DNA of 64,000 nucleotides from Atrina japonica (lineage: Eukaryota > Mollusca > Bivalvia > Pterioida > Pinnidae): contig BROG01000478.1 in assembly GCA_030159075.1 (NCBI GenBank), positions 62,001 to 126,000 of the forward strand, written 5' to 3'. A program made the translations under genes and the position numbers. Each line of letters begins with the position of its first letter. Within the stretch, counting starts at the first letter, position 1. Shown one piece after another: positions 54,441-64,000 of this stretch. The notes beneath the pieces were generated by a model that saw only the letters and a program-made list of their open reading frames with translations, made no database searches and had not been told where the DNA came from.

Positions 54441-57041
54441 GTAAGAATTTTTTTATATATCTGGGGTTACTCAATACTTAAGCTCAACTTTTATTCCATT
54501 ATCTTGACTATATAGTCGTTTGTAAAACTTCCGACTTTGAGTGAATAGGAAACATATTACTACATGTATTTTACATTCACATGTAAATTTTTGCAGCACA
54601 CTTTCCTGGAAAAAAAAATAAACATGATGAGTACACAACTCAAAATTGGAGTATGTATTCATTTTTTAATATTTCTGAAGTTTTCTTCAAATTAGCAATA
54701 ACTTTCACCATTATTTACAACTGCATGCCATCAATATATAAACATGTCCAGATACAGAATAAATTTTGAGTAATGTTGCCTTAAAATCATTAAAAGTTAG
54801 TTAAGCTTGAGTACTGAGGACCCTGATCTGAAAAACTGAGATGAGAATTACAATGGTCTTGTTTAGAAAAGGTGAGAAGAGAATTCTGTTATGTAATCAG
54901 AGGAAGTGAGAAGGGGAAAAACATCCGCTAAGAATGTGTAAGAAAAATAAATACAGTTGAAATCTAATTAGTGCATAAGTTGAGTGGGATTGGGGGGGGG
55001 GCTTATGTTATCTCCACACTGTCAGTGCCTTATTAACTCATCAACACCTAGAAAACAGTGGACTTCTCTGTAAATCAATGACTAAGACCAATCCAAATGT
55101 GTCTTTAGGGCAGAAAGAGTTAAGAAGTAGGTTAAGGTCAAGTTACTTGATTTTGCGGCTCTTACATCACCAAAACTAAGTAACAGGGTGTCTAAGTACA
55201 TCCCATGCTATTTTCGATGCTGGATTGTTATTTTATTTTTGGCAGAAATAACTTATGTCTATATTCAAGAAGTGGTTAAGGTCAGTTTAATTGGGGAATA
55301 TAATGTAAAACTGTTGAGGTGAACTTTGCAGTTCTTTAATTACATTACTCTATGTTTAACATAAGTCATGTATTTCTTACATTTTTGTGAAAATAATTTT
55401 TCACCTAAAGGGACATTAGCTGTGTTTTTTTCCAAAACCCTTTCTTTTTTTTATTACAACTTAGATTGTTATACAATGATAAAAAAAGAGATCTACACAG
55501 GCATAAAATTTCTTAAATTGCCATATATTTTGTGAAAATTGCTAGAGAAACCGACAGTTTGGGACTTTTTCAATTGCAATTGATTAACTCATCCTTACTA
55601 TTTGTATATACATACGACACTGAACCTGACCTTATTTTCACAAAATATATCAGAATGTAAGATTGTTTATGCCTCTGTATAGCTCTTATTTGTTATTGTA
55701 CATCAAGTACAAGAAGCAAAAGTAGAAAAAAAAAATGAATTTTTTTTTTGGCAAACACAGCTAATGCCCCTTTAAATGGAGGCATCTCTAGGTTTAGGTA
55801 AAGTACCAAACATTTTAACCTTTTCATCACTGTAGACCATAATAGACTGGTCTAAGACAATAGGAAAGAGCATACCATTTAGTTACTAAGGGGTGTGAAA
55901 GAGTTAACCTGTGCTATTAACACATGAATTCTAAAGTGGGACCTTTAAAATGTCTACAATAACACTGGACCATGGTTTTAAATGTAAAGAATTATGATTT
56001 CGACCTTTGTTTTAGTCTTATGTATGATTTGATACCAGGTAACCCACAAACTTCTTTTCCGGGTAAATGTTTTACCACCTTCCCCTGGTATGAGTCACTG
56101 GGATTGATATTAAGTAATAATACCAATGAAATGATCTTGTTCTGATTTTTTTTTAATTTTCTATGTACAATAGAACTTTCCTGAATCGAAACTTCATTGA
56201 GTTAAATTTATTGATGTTTTGAGTCCCAAATAATTTTGTTATTTAAGGCCGCTTATAAACAATGTATAATTAGATTGTTTATGAGGTGAATTTCTCAATG
56301 TTTCAAATAAATTTTTGGGCCCATTGAAACAAAAATATTGAAAATTCCTACAAACAATTTGAAGTAAAAAATTTACACGTATATGAATGCGTCCAATGAT
56401 GACAATTCTTCTCATTCTCATAAACACTCAATTTCACAAAAATGAAGGTAAGTTAGCTCTTATTATTAGATATCATGACCGCATATACGTACATATACGA
56501 TACGATGAATTGATTATCTTATACGATTTGGAAGCAGTCAAACACATCTTATAGAACATCTGAAATTTAACATTTATGATTCTTAGTTACCATTCATGAG
56601 TTGATGTCCAGGGCCCGAAGTCACCAAATTTACTCAAGAACTAACTGGATTTTAAGGTAAAATCAAGTGAACTTCATCTGTAATACATGTTTGTAATTGT
56701 TGGCATCAATTGTAAATAATGGTCAAAATTAATACATTTGAAGGAAACTTTAGAAATATTAGAAAAATGTTTGAGTACGTACTCAAATTTTGAGTACTGT
56801 ACTCATTTTATTCATTTTTTACAGGAAAATCATAAGTGTGATGCAAAAATTTATAAAGTCATAATCACTGATTTACTCAGATATATAGTCAAAATAATGA
56901 AATAAAAGTTGAGCTTGAGTATTGAGTAAATTTGGTGACTTCGGGCCCTGATGTTTTTAACTTTTCTATTTGATCCCTTGAACTACTCATCAAAGTTTTA
57001 CTGTATGAAAAAAAAGTAAAATGTTTAACTTCTCTTTCCAG
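54441..57041. other. Probable 3'-UTR intron, holding a MITE
   Basis: It is bounded by GTAAGA (54441) and CTTCTCTTTCCAG (57041). Apart from the MITE at 55406 and some internal AT-rich repeats nothing is recognised. Near 56630 and 56930 short 'TTTGGTGAC'/'GTCACCAAATTT' and 'GGGCCC' words are mirrored, the probable ends of a further element (about 56610-56950). Confidence 0.5.
55406..55774. mobile_element. AAAGGGACATTAGCTGTG MITE, copy 2 (about 370 bp)
   Basis: The ends AAAGGGACATTAGCTGTG and CACAGCTAATGCCCCTTTA are inverted. The interior is shared with 39468-40020, but this copy lacks about 180 bp of it. Confidence 0.8.
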
Positions 57042-58560
57042 GTTTGTATTAAGAATCAAAAACTACATTACCACCATATCTGCAGTGCTTCAATTCTAAT
57101 TAATACAAGTGCTGTAATACCTACTGGTGCTGTTATATAGTTCAAATGGATGTGGGTTAGCTGTTGGACTTGTAAATATTGTAAAAACACAAAGAGCAGC
57201 TTGACCTACTTTATCACCAACAATGTAGGACAGAAAGGAATATGAAATGTACAAGATGTCACAGATTTGATGATTGTATGTTATTACAGATATTTCTTAA
57301 CTGTCTTTGTGTTTTTAACACATCCTTTTCAAAATTCTAAAATCCCTGGGCCCAGGTTATTTGGATTTTTTTTTCTTGCTTTCAATTCCATACTGATATT
57401 AATCTGAATCTCAACCAATCAAAAGTTAGGTTTTAAATGTATAACACTGATGCTGATTGGAGGAGAATCAATTATGCTTGGATTGAAGTGTAAAAAATAT
57501 TTTCATCAATCTGGGCCCAGGATCTTCTTACTTTTAAAACAAAATATACTAAAAAATCAATTCACTAAATGTTCTTGTTAAGTACAGAAAGTTGAGATAT
57601 TTATTTACTTAAATTTATCAGTGTAGGCTGTATGTTTTGATGATAAATTGAAATTTATAAACAGGTAATTTAAAGTAAATAAATATCTGAACTTTTAGTA
57701 TACAAATATTTTCCACAGTATGCAAGGGTTTTAAGTCTGACTTTAGTTCTTGCCTGTTTTGTTCAGATATTTTAAAATTATGTGAGAAAGTATACAAGTT
57801 CACATGTCACAGGTAGGTTATCTTTTATCAGATGCATTCACACTCAACCAAAGGAAAGACCCTGCTATGATAATATTGCAAAACATTCAAACAGGGCAAA
57901 ACTGGTTACAAAAATAATTATATTTATTATATATATGTATGCCCTGCTGTTGCAAATTCTTGTGAGGAAATGAAGAATAAGTTTGATTTTTGTTTCATGA
58001 AAAGTTTTGTCTCAGTGTTGTAATCAATTATAGATACACAATCATGTCATCTATTCTGCATTTTCATTTTGATGACTGCAGAGTTTTCAATTTTGATGGT
58101 ATGTTAAATTTTACAATTAAATATGTAGTTAAAGCATTTTTACTGAGTGTCAGTAAAAACATCTTACAGTCAGAATTGATAACAGTACTGAGATGAACAT
58201 GAGTGACTTTATTATGATTCAGAACAGTAATACTGATGAATCTGTATTCCTTGTTTTACCTGATGAATAGAATTCTTGCTTGGATATATTAAAATCATAT
58301 AAACATTTAATACCTGTTGTTCTTTTGTTTTTATGAATTGTACGTTTGTAAGTGTTTTCTAATCAGCGTTTGTATGTCCATATTTACTCTACTGCATGCT
58401 GTGTTCATAAAAATGTCATAAGACTGACATGTCATATTTTGTTATGCCTTCTTTAGAATATGCCTGTACTGAAATAAGAAAATAGATTATTTCCGTAGGG
58501 GGGCAAATAAAATCTGGCATCCAGTTTGCTTTGATCTGTTGTGCACCAGTGGAAAATAAA
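57042..58560 (+). other. FNBP4: Probable FNBP4 3' UTR
   Basis: The stretch follows an acceptor and has no long frame. Candidate polyadenylation hexamers AATAAA occur at 57678, 58506 and 58555. Which is used cannot be told from sequence alone. It is not the only option: the true 3' end may also lie in the unspliced sequence directly after 54440. Confidence 0.4.
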
Positions 58561-58574
58561 ACAAATTGTATCCA

Positions 58575-58860
58575 AGTATCCTTGAGTAACCCAAAGTGGT
58601 ATAGAGTCACCCAAGGTGGTATCCTTGAACTGCCCAAGATGGTATATTTGAGTCATCCAAGGTGGTATGCTTGAGTCATCCTAGCTGGTATGCTTGAGTC
58701 ATCCATCGTAGTATATTTGAGTTATCCAAGGTGGTATATTTGAGTCATCCAAGGTGGTTACCTTGAGTCATTAAAGGTGGTATCCTTGAGTCATCCAAGA
58801 TGGTATCCTTGAGTCATCCAACGTAGTATATTTGATTCATCCAAGGTGGTATCCTTGAGT
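58575..58860. repeat. About 23-bp minisatellite, about 12 copies
   Basis: The unit is GGTATCCTTGAGTCATCCAA plus GGT, with degenerate copies (TGCTTGAG, TATTTGAG). The overlapping minus-strand frames are artefacts. Confidence 0.9.
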
Positions 58861-59209
58861 AAAATGGACAATGTCTGGGTTCGGTTTCACCAAAGTCGGT
58901 GCATACTCAATATTTATTTTGCCTATACAGTTGTAAATCTTTTGGATGTTATTTAAGAGACAACATTTATTTTATTTTCATCCACATAAAACATTTTGAA
59001 TCAAATTTATGACTTTCAATGAAAAATAAAGTGAAAAAAAATTATTTTGGTATAAAAAATTATTATGAACTACCAATTGTTTTTGGAGTTTTAATATGAG
59101 AAATGATTTTCATCATAACCTTGATCTATGTGCATAGAAACCACACAAAAATGTCCAGTTGCTACATACTGTGAACCATAGATTTTATGTACTGTAGGCC
59201 AATGTAGAA

Positions 59210-59885
59210 CCATTCTTACCCTGAGCGTGTATGGTAAGGTGTCGGAATTATACTAACCTTGAGTATGATCAGAATCATTCTTACCTTTAGTACATAAAGA
59301 ATCATGCAGTGAGTATGTTCAGAATCATACTTAGCTTGAGTACATTCAGAATCATATTTTTATTGAGAATTGAGATGTTCAGAATCACAATTACATGGAA
59401 GATGTCCATGATCATACTAACCTTGTGTACATTCAGAATCATACAGTGATACTTACAAAGCCTTATACTTGAATATGTTTGGTAAGATGTCATACTTAAC
59501 TTGAGTATGTTCCTTGAGATGTTCAGAATCCTACCCTGAGTATGTTCATAGAGATGTTCAGATATATTTATCTTGAGCATGTTCATCGAGTTGTTCAGAA
59601 CCATATTTACCTGGAAGATATTCAGAATCATACTATTAATATGTTCAATAAGATGTTCAGAATTATACATACTGTGAGTTCATATTGAGATGCTCTGAGT
59701 CATACTTAACTTGAGTTTGTTCATTGAGATTTTTAGAATCGTACTTATCTTGAGTATGTCCATTGAGATATTTAGAACCATATTTACCTGGAAGATGTTC
59801 AGAATTATACATACATTGAGTTTGATCATACTCATCCATACTTACCTGGAACATGTTCTGATTTATTCTTACCTTGAGTTATTTC
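59210..59885. repeat. Degenerate tandem array of 'CTTGAGTATGTTCAGAATCAT' words
   Basis: The words TTCAGAATCATACTTA, CTTGAGTATGTTCA and GAGATGTTCAGAA recur irregularly about every 25-35 bp. This is an old, shuffled array. Overlapping minus-strand frames of 63-122 codons reflect the repeat. Confidence 0.8.
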
Positions 59886-60419
59886 AGCAAAATGTTCATA
59901 TCTTTCATTTCTTTCACTACTGTGTGAGGAGCTATAGTTACGGAAAACGGTGCTTGAATCAGATACCATAAGTTGGGTGCTAGTAATGTGTTGTATTTAA
60001 CTTCTAGTAGTCCGTTACTGGTCACTGGATACAAGATCAGTAACGGTACAGATTACCAATAATTATTTACTGTCACAATAATTTTTACTTTAAGGCATAT
60101 TGTCACTCGGTGTACCAAAATTTGGTTTGGTTTTAAATGTGATGAAATTGGAAAATTTTAGTAATTTAAAGAATTTTTATAATGGATTTTACTGTAGCCT
60201 ATTTTGGGGTCTCATTGGATTCATGTGCAGGGTGACAAAAATTTGATTTGACCTATTCATATGACCTTCAGTTTGAACTTTGATCAGAAAGCTTTCCATG
60301 CCTGCTCAACTCATTTAGAATACAAAGATGTAGGAAAGTAATAAATCCAATCGTGGGAAAAAGTGATTGCTAATGGATTTTGCAAGAAAAAAAAGGAATA
60401 AATTTGCTGTAACATCTAA

Positions 60420-60460
60420 ACAGAACAGATATATATATATATATATATATATATAGTTGA
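60420..60460. repeat. (AT)n microsatellite
   Basis: An uninterrupted AT dinucleotide run of about 30 bp precedes a SINE copy. Confidence 0.9.
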
Positions 60461-60466
60461 TCAGTA

Positions 60467-60700
60467 CCTGGGGGCTCAATGGGGGATGGTTAGAGAATCG
60501 CAGTTTGAACCATGAAGTATCTCATTTCAGGTCAGCACAAGTTTGAGCCCTGCTGGAACCTAAGCTGTTTATTTTAGTTATTTTGAGAAAGTTTACTTGC
60601 AGAAAGTTGGCGTTCTCTTCCTGGATAGACCTACAGTTTTAACCGTGATCTCTCCTCCACCATTAAAAACTGGTGATCCATGATAAGAATTATCTAGGTT
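60467..60700 (+). repeat. Diverged tRNA-headed SINE copy
   Basis: The head is damaged (GGGGGATGGTTAGAGAATCG), but the AACCATGAAGTATCTCA, GGAACCTAAGCTG, GAGAAAGTTTACTTGC and CTCTCCTCCACCATTAAAAA blocks match the family. Confidence 0.75.
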
Positions 60701-60779
60701 GTTGTTAATGTGGGTCAGTGCATAATTATCTCATAATTCTTGACAAAAATGCAATCATATTTTGTTTACACAGAAACCT

Positions 60780-61105
60780 TATTTCACTCTTTTTACGTCA
60801 ATACCCATAAGTTTTTACGTCATTACCCATCAGTTTTTACGTCAATACCAATCAGTTTTTACGCCATTACCAGTCATTTTTAACGTCAATACCCATCAGT
60901 TTTTACGTCAATACCCATCAGTTTATACGTCAATACCCATAAGTTTTTACGTCATTACCCACCAGTTTTTACGTCAATACCCATCAGTTTTTACGACATT
61001 ACCAATCAGTTTTTACGTCAATACCCATCAGTTTTTACGTCAATACCCATCAGTTTTTACGTCATTACCCATCAGTTTTTACGTCAATACCCATCAGTCT
61101 TCAAT
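60780..61105. repeat. 22-bp minisatellite, about 14 copies
   Basis: The unit is CAGTTTTTACGTCAATACCC plus AT, with 'CATTACCC' variants. The 119-codon frame over it (SFYVNTHQFLRQYPSVFTS repeats) is an artefact of the missing stop codons. Confidence 0.92.
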
Positions 61106-61288
61106 AGTGAAAAACTTGTGAGAGACAATATGCCTTATTCATATTCGAACACTACCTACACACTACAACTCGTCTAGTGGTAACAAAATACCATTGTCGT
61201 GTATGGCCATCCCCTATGATGTTGTAAGCCTCCATGCTGTTGAAGACATATATATATATATACATGCGCGGATCTAGAGGGGGTCCGG

Positions 61289-61289
<1 letters not shown>

Positions 61290-61331
<42 letters not shown>
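61290..61331. repeat. Homopolymer run of 42 C
   Basis: An uninterrupted C tract in the left end of the transposon. It is an expansion hotspot of uncertain true length. Confidence 0.95.
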
Positions 61332-61852
61332 TGGAATTTGCAAAGATAAAAATACAATATAACGAATTATAAGAAAAATGAGTTGACGATTATCAAGGGA
61401 TATACAAAAATCCATAAGTCAAGAGCACACAGCACCGCGGCCAAAACAAAAACAAACAAAGCACAATCAACGACCACCACAAAAATCAGCACTTTTGACA
61501 AGCAATGGTTTCGTACATCGAAAACAAGGGGATGGCACACAACAAACAACTATCACTCCGAAGACATATGTCGAAAATTATTAGGTGTTCGACAAGGGGA
61601 CATCTTAGCCCATGATCTTAGCCAACGATTTGTTTAATATCCTATTACGAGTGATTGACGTCATAATCTTGTCATTTTGCTACTGCATCGTCATAAAGTC
61701 ATCGGCTTTAGCATACCTCTGCTTCAGACTCAATGTGACAGACGTATTCGTTTATCATTCTAAGTGAATATTAATAGAATTCTCTCATAGTAATACGAGT
61801 GTCATTTCCTTTCAATTTTAACACTTGATTAGTGATAGATGCAAAAGATATT

Positions 61853-63211
61853 ATGGGTGAAAGGGATTTTGATCTTGTACATGCATCTTTACTGAAAGCA
61901 GCAGCAAAAGGCTGGCAAGCCTTCGATGTATCTTTAAGATACGCAAGTTGTAAGAAAGACTACACTTATGATCTGAGTGTAATGAGGTCCGATATATTGC
62001 CCAGAGGTGGTAATCTGGACAAAATTGCTGAGGCGCTTTATCCAGAAGATGGCCCAGTAGATATTTGTCCTGTGAAAGTGTACGGGGATGGCAATTGTTT
62101 CTATAGGGTCCTCTCTAAAGCCATTTTTGGTAATGAAGAGAGACGTATCGAACTTCGTGTCATGACCGTATTAGAACTTGTAAAATATTCGAGAAAGTAT
62201 GCGTCACAGGCAACTTACGATAAGATGTGTTCTCATCCCACAAGTGTACAGTATGTTGTGGAGACGTCAGTATCGGACAAATCACTTGTACCGGGGAATT
62301 TTCTCAAGTCGATTCAGAACGAAACTCTAAATTCGATCAGATCAGGGGAATATTGTTCTTTGATTCATTTTTTCGCAGCTGCAAACGCCCTGAATCATCC
62401 AATATATAGCATTTATCCAACAATACAAAATGTTGCTGTAAACAGAAATTTTCTTCATCAAGAAATAAAGCCATTTTCAGATGAAAAGGTACGTCAAGGT
62501 TCCCCCATCTACATCATGTGGTCACACACTGAAAATGATAACCCAAACAATTGGTCACCAAATCATTTTGTGGTTTGTTTCCCAGTTTTACCTACTGAAT
62601 CCAATGAAATGAAGGAGCCTGCCTATAAAAAAGTCAAAACTTTTCTATTGATTCAGATGATACCCCGGAACTCACCATGGACCCACAAAATGAAAAGACG
62701 GATATCAAATCTGATGATAATGAATTTATTAAGACAACAGAACATGATAAAGACGATTGGGGTTTTTTCTGATCTTGGTAAAATTGTAACAGGTGTAATA
62801 AAGTTGAACACAATGTCCTCAGCTGAAAAGATCAGTTATATTCAAAATCAACCCTTGCCAGACGATGTCGCCAAAATAAAAACAGGTGCTCAAACAACGA
62901 ATACAGGTAAAGTTAAAAAGACTTTATCATTTCAATCTTCTTGGATGAATCAGTTTTCATGGTTGACCTTCAGCAAACTGTTAAATGGCGGTCTGTGTAA
63001 GTTTTGTGTCATGTTCCCTCAGTCAGATGTCCAACATCAAAATACATTTGTTACGCAACCTTTTACTGCGTATAAAAAAGCCCAAGGAAAAACATCTGCC
63101 CTTTTAAAGCATCAAAATTCAGATCACCACAAGAGTGCCAAATCTGTTTATTACACAACCAAGATGACATCCGAAGCGCCATCTTCGTCTCTTCCGTATA
63201 AACTCAATTAG
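61853..63211 (+). CDS. OTU-domain / TTF zinc-finger N-terminal half of a hAT-type transposase
   Basis: From the ATG the frame is 452 codons to a TAG; upstream in-frame GTG codons are unlikely starts in a eukaryote. An OTU-type cysteine-protease (deubiquitinase-like) domain spans about 70-245, with the catalytic Asp79 and Cys82 in GDGNCFYR and His238 in WSPNHFVVCF. An unstructured stretch follows, then a transposase-type region (SSAEKISYIQNQPLP) and a TTF-type zinc finger: LCKFCVMF with Cys382/385 and His420/425-426. Between about 62630 and 62770 the frame looks shifted: the other frame gives a better acidic linker. After the TAG the same frame goes on for 263 codons. This is a transposon protein, not a host gene with known function. 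Confidence 0.72.
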   Translation: MGERDFDLVHASLLKAAAKGWQAFDVSLRYASCKKDYTYDLSVMRSDILPRGGNLDKIAEALYPEDGPVDICPVKVYGDGNCFYRVLSKAIFGNEERRIELRVMTVLELVKYSRKYASQATYDKMCSHPTSVQYVVETSVSDKSLVPGNFLKSIQNETLNSIRSGEYCSLIHFFAAANALNHPIYSIYPTIQNVAVNRNFLHQEIKPFSDEKVRQGSPIYIMWSHTENDNPNNWSPNHFVVCFPVLPTESNEMKEPAYKKVKTFLLIQMIPRNSPWTHKMKRRISNLMIMNLLRQQNMIKTIGVFSDLGKIVTGVIKLNTMSSAEKISYIQNQPLPDDVAKIKTGAQTTNTGKVKKTLSFQSSWMNQFSWLTFSKLLNGGLCKFCVMFPQSDVQHQNTFVTQPFTAYKKAQGKTSALLKHQNSDHHKSAKSVYYTTKMTSEAPSSSLPYKLN

Positions 63212-64000
63212 CAAAATCAGGAACAGTATCAACACAACATAAAGTTGCTTGAGAAAATAGTAGATGCGATCATTCTTTGTGGGAAACAAAGTATTCCTCT
63301 TCGAGGACACAGAGATGATACCACAAGTGATTCCTCAAACAAAGGTAATTTCCTGGCAATATTACAGCTGTTGGCAAAGCATGACGAGCAGCTCTGGTCA
63401 CATCTTCAAAAAGCAAAAAGGAATGCCTTATATACCATCAAAACCATTCAGAATGAGGTCATCCAACTCGTAGGAAATCACATCACACGTAATATTCTGA
63501 AGGGTTTACAAGGGAGGGGGTTTTATTCCATCATAGCCGATGAGGTAACTGACAAGTACGCTAACAAAGAGGTTTTAGTCTTGTGTCTCAGATTTCTAGA
63601 TACTAGGGAACATCCTGCCATCATTAAGGAGGAATTTCTTGAGTTTGCAAATATAGGCAGAACTACTGGGGAAGCAATTGCTGATAAACTTATTGAGATC
63701 CTCCGCTTGCTTGCAATTCTGATTGAGAATATGCGAGGGCAAGCATATGATGGTGCAGCAGCAATGGCATCGGAAAAACGGGGGTGTCAGGGACGAATCA
63801 AATCTCTAAACCAATTAGCTTTGTACACACACTGTCGAAGTCATGTATTGAATCTGAGCATCGCTTCAGCCTGCAAATTACCCCTTGTGAAGAATATGAT
63901 AGATGTCCTTAATTCGGTGTTTATTTTCTTTGACAGTTCCCCCAAACGACAAGGATTTCTTGAGACTGTTATAGATAACGATGGGTCTGTAGATTTTTCT
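63212..64000 (+). pseudogene. hAT transposase catalytic core, in frame after the TAG, incomplete at the window end
   Basis: The frame of the upstream OTU part continues without another stop to 64000. It reads QSIPLRGHRDD, then FYSIIADEVTDKYANKEVLV (first catalytic Asp, codon 63539-63541), QAYDGAAAMASE (second Asp, 63749-63751) and THCRSHVLNLSIASA, the signature of hAT transposases of the DUF4371/ZMYM1-like group. The last catalytic Glu and the C-terminal dimerisation domain lie beyond the window. Because of the upstream TAG the copy is probably inactive unless the stop is read through, spliced out or a sequencing error. Confidence 0.72.

Larger units (their letters stand above)
61262..64000 (+). 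mobile_element. hAT-type transposon with OTU domain, left part only
   Basis: The left end is placed at ATGCGCGGATCTAGAGGGGG, similar to hAT-type 'GGGGCGGATCC' termini and to the MITE at 5654. A 42-base C run (61290-61331) follows. About 500 bp of leader precedes the protein frame at 61853. The element continues past the window, so the right terminus and target duplication cannot be seen. The coding part is listed separately. Confidence 0.65.

Noticed and set aside
15872..61105. CRISPR-like arrays
   Set aside because: The repeats are contiguous minisatellites without unique spacers, and the window is eukaryotic.
60762..61121. 119-codon frame with FYVNTHQFLRQYPS repeats
   Set aside because: It comes from a 22-bp tandem repeat without stop codons; no splice or conservation evidence.
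61832..61852. GTG-initiated extension of the OTU-transposase frame
   Set aside because: A GTG start is improbable in a eukaryotic nuclear gene; the ATG at 61853 is preferred, although an upstream exon cannot be excluded.

Overview
This is a eukaryotic, AT-rich window. It looks like a lophotrochozoan and most likely a bivalve mollusc. The evidence is split genes with GT/AG introns, several tRNA-headed SINE families, the 'AGCTCACCTGG...CCAGGTGAGC' repeat that is very common in bivalve genomes, many TA-flanked MITE-like elements and numerous intronic minisatellites. There is no sign of prokaryotic operons. Species cannot be fixed from the sequence alone.

The main gene is on the plus strand, 15019-54436: an orthologue of formin-binding protein 4 (FNBP4). 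I rebuilt it by hand as 19 coding exons whose GT/AG borders and phases all agree. They sum to 3495 nt, or 1164 residues plus stop. Landmarks are an MGKxR start, a DIDxxxANFLAEIDA motif, WW domain 1 (exon 6), a long Lys/Asp/Glu/Arg-rich insert (exons 8-11), a conserved helical segment (exon 14), WW domain 2 split by a 9.2 kb intron (exons 15/16), proline-rich stretches (exon 18) and a basic coiled C-terminus ending ...EEWKQEHS (exon 19). An acceptor just before the ATG and a donor just after the stop suggest spliced UTRs.

Positions 1-15018 contain no gene I can support. They hold SINE pieces, several inverted-repeat DNA elements, microsatellites and unassigned AT-rich sequence. The introns carry most of the window's structure: minisatellites with periods of 21, 28, 31, 31, 39, 46, about 60, 65 and 91 bp, MITEs, a degraded L1/Tx1-like LINE (47880-50590), a 2 kb inverted-repeat transposon (26677-28700) and another element loaded with about 176-bp repeats (33690-35682). 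Positions 57000-61100 are the probable 3' UTR followed by more short tandem arrays.

The right end (about 61262-64000, running off the window) is the left part of a hAT-superfamily transposon. Its protein joins an N-terminal OTU-type cysteine protease domain, with its catalytic Asp/Cys/His residues visible, to a TTF-type zinc finger and a hAT catalytic core. The frame has one in-frame TAG and a probable compensated frameshift. I regard this fusion as the most interesting candidate system. Within FNBP4, the most interesting points are an exon enclosed by a 250-280 bp inverted repeat, paired donors that keep a 39-nt alternative segment in frame, a decayed duplicate of exon 17, and tandem arrays that resemble splice sites.
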